Of a stretch of 45,731 nt of DNA, positions 26,629 to 36,058 are shown piece after piece (position 1 is the first letter of the stretch; each line of letters opens with the position of its first letter). The notes under the pieces are model-generated. The model was not told the origin of the DNA. It saw nothing but the letters and a program-made list of their open reading frames with translations, and made no database searches. Both the position numbers and the translations under genes were made by a program. Origin of the DNA: Rhodothermales bacterium (GTDB lineage: Bacteria > Bacteroidota > Rhodothermia > Rhodothermales > UBA10348); NCBI GenBank assembly GCA_017859335.1, contig JAFMNH010000006.1, positions 1-45,731 of the forward strand, in the 5' to 3' direction.

Positions 26629-27993
26629 ATGAGCGGCCCGGTACCTGCCCGTCGGCTGGCATCGCTGGACGCCTTACGCGGTCTGACCATTGCAGCCATG
26701 CTACTGGTCAACAACCCAGGTTCGTGGTCCCACATCTATTGGCCGCTCGAACACGCGGCCTGGAACGGCTGGACGTTCACGGATCTGGTATTTCCATTCT
26801 TCCTGTTCATGGTCGGCGTGTCCATGATGTTCTCCTTTCCCAAGCGCCTGGCCCGGGGGGATTCGCGCCGTACCCTCGTGGTGCATGTCCTGCAGCGCTC
26901 TGCCGCGCTCATGCTGCTGGGGTGGTGGGGCTCGTCGTGGTCGCGGGTGCTCTGGACGGGGCAGGACAATGACGCCTGGTCCATCGTGCTTCGCCTCGGC
27001 TTCGTGGCGGGTGCCGCGGGGGCTGTCGTGTTGTTGGCCGGGACTGATCGCAAGCGGGAATGGATGGGCGTCGTTGGCGCCGGACTCGTGTTGTTCCTGG
27101 TCGGGGCCCTCGGTAGCGGCTGGGACGATTCATTGCTCTCCCGCTTGGCGGGATTGCGCGTTCCGGGCGTCTTGGTGCGTATTGCTTGGTGCTACCTCCT
27201 GGCCTCGGCGCTCTGGTTCTGGATGCCCACCTGGCAGGCGATGGTGGGGTGGACCGCCGGTCTGCTGGGAGTCTACTTCGCCTTCATGATGTTCGTCCCG
27301 ATTCCGGGATTCGGGATGCCGGACCTGTCCCGCGGATTCCCGACAGCGGAGACGCCAATGGACGACCTGTTCTCTAATTGGGCGTTCTACATTGACTACC
27401 ACGTCTTCGGCGAGCACACCTGGTCGTTCCGTCAGCTGCGAAATGCGGGCGGCCAACTGATCTGGTCGTTCGATCCCGAAGGATTGATCTCCACCATCCC
27501 AGCCACGGCCTCCGTACTGCTGGGTATCCTGACCGGGAAGTGGCTGACCCGCGATGACACGGACGATGCCCACAAATTGAATGGCCTCTTCGTGGCGGCC
27601 GGATGGCTCATGCTGCTGGGACTGGTTGTGAGCATCTGGATGCCCATCAACAAGCGCATCTGGACCAGCTCGTACACCATCTTCACGGCCGGGATGGCCT
27701 TGGCCACGCTCGGCATCCTGTACCACGCCATCGACATGAAGGGTTGGGCGAAAGGAACAGGCTGGATGGTGGCCTATGGCAAGAATGCCATCTTTGCGTT
27801 CGTGGCCTCCGGCATGATGGCCACATCGCTCGCGCTCATCGACATCGGAGATGGATCCCTGAAAGGCTGGCTGTACGGCGTCATGCCCGGCTCTCCCAAG
27901 ATGGCCTCCTTCCTGTTCGGCATGTCATTCGTAGCGGTCTGGGCGCTCATTGCCCTGGCGCTGGACCGACGCAAGCTGTACTTCAAGGTCTGA
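26629..27993 (+). CDS. Heparan-alpha-glucosaminide N-acetyltransferase-like (DUF5009/NagX family) membrane protein
   Basis: SLDALRGLTIAAMLLVNNPGSWSHIYWPLEHAAWNGWTFTDLVFPFFLFMVGVSM...; RBS AGGAGG upstream; C-terminal WMVAYGKNAIFAFVASGM. Confidence 0.9.
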   Translation: MSGPVPARRLASLDALRGLTIAAMLLVNNPGSWSHIYWPLEHAAWNGWTFTDLVFPFFLFMVGVSMMFSFPKRLARGDSRRTLVVHVLQRSAALMLLGWWGSSWSRVLWTGQDNDAWSIVLRLGFVAGAAGAVVLLAGTDRKREWMGVVGAGLVLFLVGALGSGWDDSLLSRLAGLRVPGVLVRIAWCYLLASALWFWMPTWQAMVGWTAGLLGVYFAFMMFVPIPGFGMPDLSRGFPTAETPMDDLFSNWAFYIDYHVFGEHTWSFRQLRNAGGQLIWSFDPEGLISTIPATASVLLGILTGKWLTRDDTDDAHKLNGLFVAAGWLMLLGLVVSIWMPINKRIWTSSYTIFTAGMALATLGILYHAIDMKGWAKGTGWMVAYGKNAIFAFVASGMMATSLALIDIGDGSLKGWLYGVMPGSPKMASFLFGMSFVAVWALIALALDRRKLYFKV

Positions 27994-28082
27994 CGACCGT
28001 TCTGCAACGGCGCGGCGCCCGGCAGCACGCTCTCCAAACGTTGCCCTATCATGAAGCCCGATCCGCAACCGAACCCGACCTC

Positions 28083-28265
28083 ATGACAACACCAGAGAAC
28101 ACCTCACCTGACAACAAGGCCCTCGGTGTCGGTATTGCCATCGGCATGGGCGTCGGCAGCGCTATGGGCGTAGCCATGGACAACATCGCCCTTGGCACGT
28201 CCCTCGGACTGGCCCTCGGCATTGCGCTTGCTGTCCGCTTGCAGAAGCGTTCCGAGGATCAGTAG
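28083..28265 (+). CDS. Small glycine-zipper-like hydrophobic protein (60 aa)
   Basis: MTTPENTSPDNKALGVGIAIGMGVGSAMGVAMDNIALGTSLGLALGIALAVRLQKRSEDQ, the 3' part of track ORF 27603..28265. Confidence 0.6.
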   Translation: MTTPENTSPDNKALGVGIAIGMGVGSAMGVAMDNIALGTSLGLALGIALAVRLQKRSEDQ

Positions 28266-28287
28266 GTCACGAGACTACTTTTTCGAC

Positions 28288-29586
28288 CTATTCAGTCGCC
28301 TCGATGACGGCCGGCACTTCCCATACGAAGCGGCCATCCTGCTTGTAGACGGCACCCCGCTTCATGACGAAGCTCACGTCGAGCAGGGCATCAGGGTTTT
28401 CCAGTGGATTGCTCGATACCGCAATCAGATCGGCGTGCTTGCCCACTTCGACCGTACCCTTGTCGTTCTCCCAGTCCATGAGCTCGGCGCCGTTGATGGT
28501 CATGATGCGGAGCAGGTCCTCAGGCGTAATGCCCGCATCGGCGAAGGATGAAATGAAAGAGATGGTAAGCGAACCCCGGGTGTAGCCGTCTTTCTGATCC
28601 GTTACGTCGGCGCCGAAGGCAATCTTGACGCCTGCTTCGTACGCGCGGCGAAGCCGCGCGATGCGTTTGTCGTAGAGCTGCTGGGCCAGCGTGTCGTCAT
28701 AGCCGGCAAAGTACCCGGCGTAGTAGGATGGGAAGTCGGTGCCGACCAGGAACGTGCCCTTTTCGACCATCATCTGAAGCGTTTCATCGTCGAGCTCCCA
28801 TGCATGCTCGAGGGAGGCGGCGCCGGCCCGAACGGCATGCTTCGCCCCTTCGTACGTGGTCACATGGGTAGCCAGTTTGGTACCTGCCCGCGTGATCTCA
28901 TCTACGGCCCAAGCCAGGTCCTCTTCGGTGTATTGATAGGCGAAATCGTCCACTACGATCTTGATCAGGTCGGCTCCGTAATGCAGGTTCTGGTGGATGG
29001 CCTTGCGCATCTCATCCCGCGTATCGGCCACCAGATACTCCGGCGCCACCAGCTCCGGATGCTCCGGTTGCAGCTGGAATTGCCCCCCGAAAGGGGCAAT
29101 AATCCGGCCCACCGTCTGCATGTCCGGACCGGGGATCCACCCGTGTTCGATGGCGTGCTTCAAATCCAGATCGCCATAATTACCGCTGTTTCCCAGGTCG
29201 CGGATACTGGTAAAGCCGTGCTCAAGGAGGGAGCGGGCATTGGTTACGCCCTGGATGGCACGGTACCCCGTGGTTTCGATGACGTTGGTGATGAAGAACC
29301 GCCCGAAATCCCGCCGCTCCTGTGTGGAGAGTGCCAGGTGGGTATGGGCCTCAATAAGACCGGGCAGGATGATGGCATCGGAAAGGTCAATGACGTCCGC
29401 ACCGGCTGGAATGCGAAGGTCTGCCCCCATGGCGGCAATGCGCTCTCCCTCGATGCGGATGACCTGGTTCTCCAGCAATGACCCCGCTTCGACGTCGACC
29501 ACGCCTCCGGCGCGTATCCAGGTTGTTTGGGCGAACAGAGGCTGGCCGACAACGGAAATGAGGAGAGCAAGCAGGAGGCGTTTCAT
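28288..29586 (-). CDS. Secreted amidohydrolase family protein (imidazolonepropionase/prolidase-like)
   Basis: Start refined to 29586 (MKRLLLALLISVVGQPLFAQ signal peptide); IILPGLIEAHTHLALS metal motif, KLATHVTTYEGAKHAVRAGAASLEHAWEL, IAFGADVTD, ADLIAVSSNPLENPDAL. Confidence 0.9.
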   Translation of the reverse strand: MKRLLLALLISVVGQPLFAQTTWIRAGGVVDVEAGSLLENQVIRIEGERIAAMGADLRIPAGADVIDLSDAIILPGLIEAHTHLALSTQERRDFGRFFITNVIETTGYRAIQGVTNARSLLEHGFTSIRDLGNSGNYGDLDLKHAIEHGWIPGPDMQTVGRIIAPFGGQFQLQPEHPELVAPEYLVADTRDEMRKAIHQNLHYGADLIKIVVDDFAYQYTEEDLAWAVDEITRAGTKLATHVTTYEGAKHAVRAGAASLEHAWELDDETLQMMVEKGTFLVGTDFPSYYAGYFAGYDDTLAQQLYDKRIARLRRAYEAGVKIAFGADVTDQKDGYTRGSLTISFISSFADAGITPEDLLRIMTINGAELMDWENDKGTVEVGKHADLIAVSSNPLENPDALLDVSFVMKRGAVYKQDGRFVWEVPAVIEATE

Positions 29587-29711
29587 GGCATTCGGTATGG
29601 GATTGGAGGGCGCGTAAACATATTGGCTGCGCTCCGGACGAACAACCGTTTGGTCATTGCCCACTCTGCGCGCTAGCTTCGCTTACCGTCACTTCGTATG
29701 CCCGATGCGCC

Positions 29712-30494
29712 ATGATTCGCCTTTTCATCCTCTCTCTCGCAACTGTTTTCGTCACGCTGTCCTCGGTAGCGCAGGAGCGCCCCAAGCCAGAGGAGACCGA
29801 AGTGTGGGAGCCCGTCCCTCCCGTGGTTACGCCTGGAGACTACGCCGGACCTCAGTCTCCTCCTTCCGATGCCATCATTCTCTTTGATGGGACCAACCTT
29901 GATGAATGGGTCAGCACGCGCACCGGCAAAGAGGCTGGATGGGCGGTCGGGAACGGGGTGGTTTCCGTCGTGCAGGCGGCCGGGGGTATCCATACCCGGC
30001 GCATGTTCAAGGATTATCAATTGCACCTGGAGTGGCGCGTACCGGAGGGTGTCGAGGGTTCGGGTCAGAGCCGGGGCAACAGTGGTCTTTTCATGGCGTG
30101 GGACCTCGAGCGGGGTCAGGGCTATGAACTGCAGATCCTGGACTCCTACCAGAACGACACCTACGTCAACGGCATGGCTGGCGCCACCTACAAGCAGTCC
30201 ATTCCGCTGGTCAACCCGATGCGGCCACCAGGGCAGTGGCAGGTCTACGATGTCATCTGGCGGGCGCCCCGTTTCGATGAGGCAGGCAATCTGACCACGC
30301 CGGCTCGGGTCACGGCGTTCATGAACGGCATCCTGATACAGGACAACGTGGAAATGGAGGGGGAGACCTACTACATCGGTCAGCCCGAATATCACCCCTT
30401 TGACGAGGCACCCATTCACCTGCAGGCCCATGGAGACCCCGGCCCCACCCTTTCCTTTCGCAACATCTGGATCCGTCCTCTCGCACAGGACTGA
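29712..30494 (+). CDS. Secreted DUF1080 family (3-keto-disaccharide hydrolase-like) protein
   Basis: Signal peptide MIRLFILSLATVFVTLSSVAQ; ILFDGTNLDEW, YQLHLEWRVPEG, NSGLFM, YELQILDSYQN, GPTLSFRNIWIRPL. Confidence 0.92.
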   Translation: MIRLFILSLATVFVTLSSVAQERPKPEETEVWEPVPPVVTPGDYAGPQSPPSDAIILFDGTNLDEWVSTRTGKEAGWAVGNGVVSVVQAAGGIHTRRMFKDYQLHLEWRVPEGVEGSGQSRGNSGLFMAWDLERGQGYELQILDSYQNDTYVNGMAGATYKQSIPLVNPMRPPGQWQVYDVIWRAPRFDEAGNLTTPARVTAFMNGILIQDNVEMEGETYYIGQPEYHPFDEAPIHLQAHGDPGPTLSFRNIWIRPLAQD

Positions 30495-30502
30495 CAGGCG
30501 CC

Positions 30503-31108
30503 ATGTGGGATGATCGCTACGGTGAAGAGGGGTACGCCTACGGGAAGGGTCCGAATGATTTCATTCGCGATCAGGCCCACGCGTTCACGCCCGGCGCCAG
30601 GATCCTGTGTCTGGCCTCTGGCGAAGGGCGCAATGCGGTATACCTGGCCACAAGAGGCTATCGGGTAACAGCTGTCGACCTGTCGGTTGTGGGGCTGGAG
30701 AAAACACGTCTTCTGGCGAGTGAGAACGGGGTGGAGGTTCATACGATACATGCCGACCTGGCCTCCTTCGATCTGGGAGAAGCGATCTGGGACGGGGTCA
30801 CTTCGGTGTTTGCCCATGTCCCTCCTGCCGTGCGCAGTGCGCTGCACGCACGTGTCGTCAGAGGGCTGAAGCCCGGAGGGATCCTCTTGCTCGAGGCATA
30901 TACGCCCGCCCATCTGGACTTACCGGGACGAGGGGGTCCGCCACCGCACGCTACGCAGGTGTTCATGACGGCCGAGGGGCTTGAGCAGGAACTGGCAGGT
31001 CTATCCTTTGACTTGATTCGCGAGACGCAGCGCACCCTGCGAGAGGGGCGTTACCATGAAGGACTGAGCGGTGTGGTTCAGGTCGTGGCGCGCAAGCCCA
31101 TGCAATGA
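30503..31108 (+). CDS. Class I SAM-dependent methyltransferase (TehB-like)
   Basis: MWDDRYGEEGYAYGKGPNDFI...ARILCLASGEGRNAVYLATRGYRVTAVDLSVVGLEKTRLLA; starts 8 nt after the previous stop. Confidence 0.92.
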   Translation: MWDDRYGEEGYAYGKGPNDFIRDQAHAFTPGARILCLASGEGRNAVYLATRGYRVTAVDLSVVGLEKTRLLASENGVEVHTIHADLASFDLGEAIWDGVTSVFAHVPPAVRSALHARVVRGLKPGGILLLEAYTPAHLDLPGRGGPPPHATQVFMTAEGLEQELAGLSFDLIRETQRTLREGRYHEGLSGVVQVVARKPMQ

Positions 31109-31323
31109 TTGAATAGCGGGTGAACAGCGTAACAGCGGGCATCCGACTGATTCAAACATGCGTACAGGAAAGAGGCGTATGAACGCTGTTTCATGGGCGG
31201 GATACCCGGGTGAGGCGATTCGTCCGATGGTCCCGGTAGCAGGGTCCGTAGCGGCCAGCGCACCATTCTCTCATGTAGCGCCTGATTTATTGGGCAGCGG
31301 TAGGTCAACGGAAGGAAAACCAC

Positions 31324-31947
31324 ATGGCACGAACACATCGGGAAGGCGCTGAGTACGCCTTGGCGGTCTCTCAGGCCACCCAGCAACTGCAATCCCTGGA
31401 AGAGGCCGGTGACTGGCCGCTTTCCGAGCGACTCAAGGCTTTCTTTTTCATGCTCCTTGACGCTGTGGAGGCACAAGCCCTTGTTGCGGAGCCAAGTTCG
31501 CCGGCGGTTGCGTTCCGCCGGGACGCGTCGGGGTGGTTTTCACCCTTTCAGGAGGCCCTGCGTGCTGCGCTGCCGGAAGTAGGGTCGGGTCCATCGGTGC
31601 ACGGTGTGAACCGATGGCTGGCATCATTGGCCCCAAACCGTGCAGCCGTGGCCGAAGTCATGGTGCAGCTCATTCAGGCCTCGCTGACGGACACATCAGA
31701 TGAGCGTCAGCGCAGCGCTGCCTTGGCTGACCGTGTACTGACGGTACTGGCAAGCGCCTGGTCCACCCCACTCCCGGCACAGCTCCTGGACGTACTCCGC
31801 TACAGTGTAGAGGCCGGGTATGTACCAGTCGATCGGTGGCCTCTTTTCCGCCAGTTCTTCGACAGTACCCCTGTCAGCGGGAAGGAGAGCGGGAAGGAGA
31901 GCGGGAGACCGTCGTCTGAAAGACCGGGTACAACGGATGCAGGATAA
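31324..31947 (+). CDS. Hypothetical helical protein, candidate TetR C-terminal-domain-like without HTH; coupled to the downstream ABC1 kinase
   Basis: MARTHREGAEYALAVSQATQQLQSLEEAGDWPLSERLKAFFFMLLDAVEAQ...; no recognisable N-terminal HTH; 3' end overlaps the next ORF start by 11 nt. Confidence 0.65.
   Translation: MARTHREGAEYALAVSQATQQLQSLEEAGDWPLSERLKAFFFMLLDAVEAQALVAEPSSPAVAFRRDASGWFSPFQEALRAALPEVGSGPSVHGVNRWLASLAPNRAAVAEVMVQLIQASLTDTSDERQRSAALADRVLTVLASAWSTPLPAQLLDVLRYSVEAGYVPVDRWPLFRQFFDSTPVSGKESGKESGRPSSERPGTTDAG
31876..31907 (+). repeat. 12-bp tandem repeat (AGCGGGAAGGAG x2 plus partial third copy)
   Basis: agcgggaaggag agcgggaaggag agcgggag encodes SGKESGKESGR near the C-terminus of the 31324 protein. 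Confidence 0.8.
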
Positions 31948-33286
31948 GGTAGACCGGCCCGGGCAGGAGGCCCCTCCGGGAAGCGCTCGCGAGCGCGGGC
32001 TTTCAGCGGCCAAGGCGGGTGTCAAGTTCGGAAAGAATTACGCGCGTTACCTGAGCCGGCGTGCTGCAGGCACCGATCGGACCGTTGCGCGCCAGGAAAT
32101 GCACAGCCGCAATGCAGAGGATCTGTTCTCGGAGCTGTCCAGGTTGCGCGGCACGGCCCTGAAAATGGCGCAAGGCCTCAGCATGGAACCCGGTTTCCTG
32201 CCCGAACAGTTTTCTGACGTCCTGGCCCGTGCCCAATACGATGTACCCGCCATGGGTCCGGCACTCGTCCATCGATTGGTCACCCAAGCCCTGGGTGCAC
32301 CGCCTGAGGAAATTTTTGCGGAGTTCTCAGGACATGCCATGGCGGCCGCCTCGCTGGGCCAGGTCCATCCTGCACGGCTCAAGGATGGCACCCGGGTGGT
32401 GGTCAAGGTGCAGTATCCCAATGTGCGCGAAAGCGTTGATTCGGATCTTCGCCTCGTGCGGGGTATTGCCGGCAGGTTCGTCGACAAGGAGGCGGTGGAT
32501 CCGTACCTGGAGGAGGTACGCGACCTCATGATGGAGGAGACCGATTATCGCATCGAGGGAGCCAACATAGAGGAATTTGCGCACCTCTTCGAAGGAACGC
32601 AGGTCGTCACGCCCCGGTGGATTGAGGCGTTGACGACCGAGCGGGTCCTCACGATGACACACATGGAGGGGCAGCATTTGAAAGAGTGGCTTGCCGGTAA
32701 TCCCTCGCAAGCCGAGCGTGACCATTTCGGCCAGCTCCTCTGGGATGTGATTCATGAGCAGGTGGTTGGGGACTCCCTGCGGGTGCACGCAGATGCCCAC
32801 CCGGGGAATTTTCTATTTCGCGAGGATGGGCGCCTCGGCCTCCTGGATTTTGGCTGCATCAAGACCTTCCCTGTGGGTTTTCGCGACGGACTGGTTGGTT
32901 TGTACCATGCACGCATGGCTGGCAACGTCGAGGCGCTCCAGGCCTCATACACCGATCTGGAAATGCTGCCGGCCGACATGGACGAGGAAGGCCGGATGTA
33001 TCTGTTGGACATCCTGGATACATTGGGCGGTATCATCGAGTCGCTTTATCGGCCTGATACGTACGATTTCGGGCAGGGCAGACTGTTGGAGCAGTTTCAG
33101 GCCGTTATCCCACAGATTACCGGACGGGAGGCCTTCAAACATCGCCGGCCGGTAGGGTCCCGTCATTTCGTGTTTGTGAATCGCCTCTTGGCAGGTATGC
33201 TCAGTATCTTGTCGCAGCTCGGAGCGCGCATTGACACGCGCCGAGCAAAGGCGCTGTTGCAAGGGGTGGGTTCGGCTGCGGGCTGA
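31937..33286 (+). CDS. AarF/ABC1/UbiB atypical kinase family protein
   Basis: Start refined to ATG 31937. KxGQ-like segment LRGTALKMAQGLSMEPGFLPEQF, A-rich loop MAAASLGQVHPARLKDGTRVVVKVQYP, HADAHPGNFLFREDGRLGLLDFGCIK. Confidence 0.93.
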   Translation: MQDKVDRPGQEAPPGSARERGLSAAKAGVKFGKNYARYLSRRAAGTDRTVARQEMHSRNAEDLFSELSRLRGTALKMAQGLSMEPGFLPEQFSDVLARAQYDVPAMGPALVHRLVTQALGAPPEEIFAEFSGHAMAAASLGQVHPARLKDGTRVVVKVQYPNVRESVDSDLRLVRGIAGRFVDKEAVDPYLEEVRDLMMEETDYRIEGANIEEFAHLFEGTQVVTPRWIEALTTERVLTMTHMEGQHLKEWLAGNPSQAERDHFGQLLWDVIHEQVVGDSLRVHADAHPGNFLFREDGRLGLLDFGCIKTFPVGFRDGLVGLYHARMAGNVEALQASYTDLEMLPADMDEEGRMYLLDILDTLGGIIESLYRPDTYDFGQGRLLEQFQAVIPQITGREAFKHRRPVGSRHFVFVNRLLAGMLSILSQLGARIDTRRAKALLQGVGSAAG

Positions 33287-33346
33287 GTCCGGACCGTTGG
33301 CGAGGGTGGGTCATCCTCCGAGGCACTCGCACATCAGGCACAGGAC

Positions 33347-34534
33347 ATGAGTGAGCATACCTCCGTTGCTGCATCCGGTCGGGCCACGTCGCTGGCCGAG
33401 CTGATGGGTCTTTTCTCCAAGTTGGGTCTGATTGCTTTTGGAGGCCCGGCAGCCCACATCGCCATGCTCGAGGAGGAGGTCGTCGTGCGCCGCAAATGGC
33501 TGACCCATCAACACTTCCTCGATCTGGTCGGAGCCACCAATCTGATTCCCGGGCCCAACTCGACCGAGATGATGATGCATATTGGCTACGAGCGGGCTGG
33601 TTGGAGGGGCCTCGTGGCGGCGGGGGGTGCATTCATACTGCCGGCGGCCGCATGCACAGGACTGGCCGCTTGGTTTTACGTCCGGTATGGCGACCTTCCA
33701 GCCGTCGAGCCTTATCTGGCGGGCATCCGGCCCGCCGTCCTCATCATCATTCTTTCCGCGCTCTGGCGGCTGGGTCGCAAGGCCATCTCGGGATGGGCCC
33801 TTGGTCTGCTGGCCATCCTGGTTGCCACAGCGGTACTGTCCGGGCTGGGGGAGATCCTGTGCCTCCTTGGAGGCGGCGTAGTCGGTATGGTCTGGCTGCG
33901 CTCCCGGGGGCACTCCTCCGGGAGCGCAGAGCGATGGCTTCCCCTCCTTTTTCTTGGAAGCCCAGCCGCGGCCTCCGCCTCGACCGTGGGTATGTCAGGT
34001 GCAGCGTCGGTTTCACTGTGGAAGTTGGGGTGGTTCTTTTTCAAGGTTGGCGGCACGCTCTACGGCAGTGGCTACGTTCTCATCGCCTTTCTCGAAGGTG
34101 GGCTGGTACAGGATTTAGGTTGGATTTCCCGGGAGCAGCTGCTGGATGCCGTAGCGGTGGGGCAGTTCACCCCCGGGCCGGTGCTTTCGACAGCCACCTT
34201 CGTTGGATATCTCGTGGACGGCTTGCCAGGCGCCCTGGCGGCCACAGCAGGCATATTCCTGCCAGCCTTCCTCCTGGTGGGCTTCGTGAACCCCTACATT
34301 GCCAGACTGCGCAGCAGCACCTGGCTTGCCAGCTTCCTGGATGCCGTCAACGCCTCGGCTGTAGCCCTTATGGCTGCCGTAACGCTGGATCTGGGAAGTC
34401 AGGTTCTTGTCTCCATGGACGCCATCCTCATCGCCCTGCTCGCATCGCTCGCCGTCCTGCGGTTCAAGGTGGGTCCGGTTTGGGTCGTGCTCGGCGGAGC
34501 TCTGATCGGGGCGCTCTTGGCGTGGCTCCTGTAG
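33347..34534 (+). CDS. chrA: Chromate transporter (CHR family)
   Basis: FSKLGLIAFGGPAAHIAMLEEEVVVRRKWL...GATNLIPGPNSTEMMMHIGYERAGWRGL; second half FFKVGGTLYGSGYVLIAFLEGGLV...AVGQFTPGPVLSTATFVGYL. Confidence 0.95.
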   Translation: MSEHTSVAASGRATSLAELMGLFSKLGLIAFGGPAAHIAMLEEEVVVRRKWLTHQHFLDLVGATNLIPGPNSTEMMMHIGYERAGWRGLVAAGGAFILPAAACTGLAAWFYVRYGDLPAVEPYLAGIRPAVLIIILSALWRLGRKAISGWALGLLAILVATAVLSGLGEILCLLGGGVVGMVWLRSRGHSSGSAERWLPLLFLGSPAAASASTVGMSGAASVSLWKLGWFFFKVGGTLYGSGYVLIAFLEGGLVQDLGWISREQLLDAVAVGQFTPGPVLSTATFVGYLVDGLPGALAATAGIFLPAFLLVGFVNPYIARLRSSTWLASFLDAVNASAVALMAAVTLDLGSQVLVSMDAILIALLASLAVLRFKVGPVWVVLGGALIGALLAWLL

Positions 34535-34738
34535 GCGAAAGCCACACGCGCCTGAACGATGGCCTGGACACGCGCCCTCACAACCGTCTGAACAAACAAC
34601 ATGCCCCTGCCCAGATGGCAGGCCGGATGACGAGTCCTCCCTGGATGGGTGGTATATTGCGCCGCCGGCGCCCGAATGAAGCGCATTGCATATGATGTGC
34701 GTTTCCGGGCAGTTCTCTACACCCGATACCCTTTCACG

Positions 34739-35704
34739 ATGGACAACCTGGAGGTTCTGGCGGCCAATCTGCTGTCCCCTGTCATACTGGCTTTTGTCCT
34801 TGGTGTCGTGGCCTCCCTCGTGCGCAGCGACTTGAAGCTGCCCGCGGCGCTCTATAACGGACTCTCCATTTATCTGCTGCTGGCCATCGGCCTCAAAGGT
34901 GGCGTGGAGTTGAGCAGGACACCGCTCTCTGTTTTTGCCGGGCCAGCCATGTTGACCCTTCTTCTGGGCCTGCTGACCCCGGTTTTCGCCTATAACATCC
35001 TCCGCAGGCTCGGCCGAATGGATCGGGTCAATTCGGCTGCCATCGCCGCTCACTACGGCTCTGTATCGGCCGTAACCTTCATTGTGGCCATTACGTTCGG
35101 AACCATGACCGGCAGGGAGCCCGAGGGCTTCATGCCAGCGCTCGTGGCCATACTTGAGGTACCTGCTATTGTGGTGGCCCTTATGATTGCCTTCATGCGG
35201 GATCGGCGGGCTGGCTCCTGGCAGGATGCGCTCCACGAAGTGCTCTCCGGACGCAGCGTGGTCTTGCTCGTTGGTGGATTGCTCATCGGAACGCTCGTGG
35301 GTCCGAAGGGCTTTGAACCGGTGGCGCCCTTCTTCAAGAGTGGATTCCAGGGCGCCCTGATGCTTTTCCTTCTGGAAATGGGTATCGTTGCCGCCTCTCG
35401 CCTGAGGGACCTGAGGGAAGTGGGCTTCTTCCTGATAGCTTTCGGTATTCTCGTGCCCATACTGCATGGCACTCTGACCATCTGGTTAGCCCAATTCACC
35501 GGACTGACGGTTGCCGGAGCGGCCGTGCTCGCAGCCATGGTTTCCAGCGCATCCTACATTGCAGCCCCGGCGGCCGTTCGCATTGCGCTCCCGGAAGCCA
35601 ACCCGACATTTTATCTCACGGGGGCCCTCGGAATCACGTTTCCCTTCAACGTAACACTCGGCATTCCGCTGTATTATTTCCTGGCCGAGTGGATACTCGG
35701 GTGA
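34739..35704 (+). CDS. sbtA: SbtA-family sodium-dependent bicarbonate transporter
   Basis: Start refined to 34739; MDNLEVLAANLLSPVILAFVLGVVASLVRSDLKLPAALYNGLSIYLLLAIGLKGGVEL...AAIAAHYGSVSAVTFIVAITF. Confidence 0.92.
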   Translation: MDNLEVLAANLLSPVILAFVLGVVASLVRSDLKLPAALYNGLSIYLLLAIGLKGGVELSRTPLSVFAGPAMLTLLLGLLTPVFAYNILRRLGRMDRVNSAAIAAHYGSVSAVTFIVAITFGTMTGREPEGFMPALVAILEVPAIVVALMIAFMRDRRAGSWQDALHEVLSGRSVVLLVGGLLIGTLVGPKGFEPVAPFFKSGFQGALMLFLLEMGIVAASRLRDLREVGFFLIAFGILVPILHGTLTIWLAQFTGLTVAGAAVLAAMVSSASYIAAPAAVRIALPEANPTFYLTGALGITFPFNVTLGIPLYYFLAEWILG

Positions 35705-35746
35705 AAAGACGGCTCCAGGCTGCTCACTCTTTGAATCTGAAAACGC

Positions 35747-36058
35747 ATGTCAAGGCACTCTGTCGTACCGCTGAAGCTCGTCACGATCGTGACGGAGCGC
35801 ATTCTGGAAGACCGGTTGTTGCGCACCCTGCTGGACCTGGGTGCCAAGGGGTACACGCTGACTCAGGCGACGGGCAAAGGTTCTCGTGGTGTCCGGGCCT
35901 CGGAATGGGAGGGCCCCGATACGAAGATCGAGGCACTCGTCAGCCATGACGTAGCGGAAAAGATCGTAGATCATGTCGCAGATGCTTTTTTCGAGCATTA
36001 TGCCGTCATCGTTTACGTTCAGGATGCGGCGGTCGTGCGCGGCGAAAAGTATATCTGA
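35747..36058 (+). CDS. sbtB: SbtB-like PII-superfamily protein
   Basis: KLVTIVTERILEDRLLRTLLDLGAKGYTLTQATGKGSRGVRASEWEGPDTKIEALVSHDVAEKIVDHVADAFFEHYAVIVYVQDAAVVRGEKYI; directly after sbtA. Confidence 0.88.
   Translation: MSRHSVVPLKLVTIVTERILEDRLLRTLLDLGAKGYTLTQATGKGSRGVRASEWEGPDTKIEALVSHDVAEKIVDHVADAFFEHYAVIVYVQDAAVVRGEKYI

Noticed and set aside
33496-34695. 399-aa plus-strand ORF overlapping chrA in another frame
   Set aside because: Arg/His/Gly-rich, low-complexity off-frame translation; chrA frame has clear family motifs.
34115-35467. 450-aa minus-strand ORF rich in H/Q/E/G
   Set aside because: Antisense to ChrA and SbtA; typical hydrophilic complement of transmembrane coding sequence.
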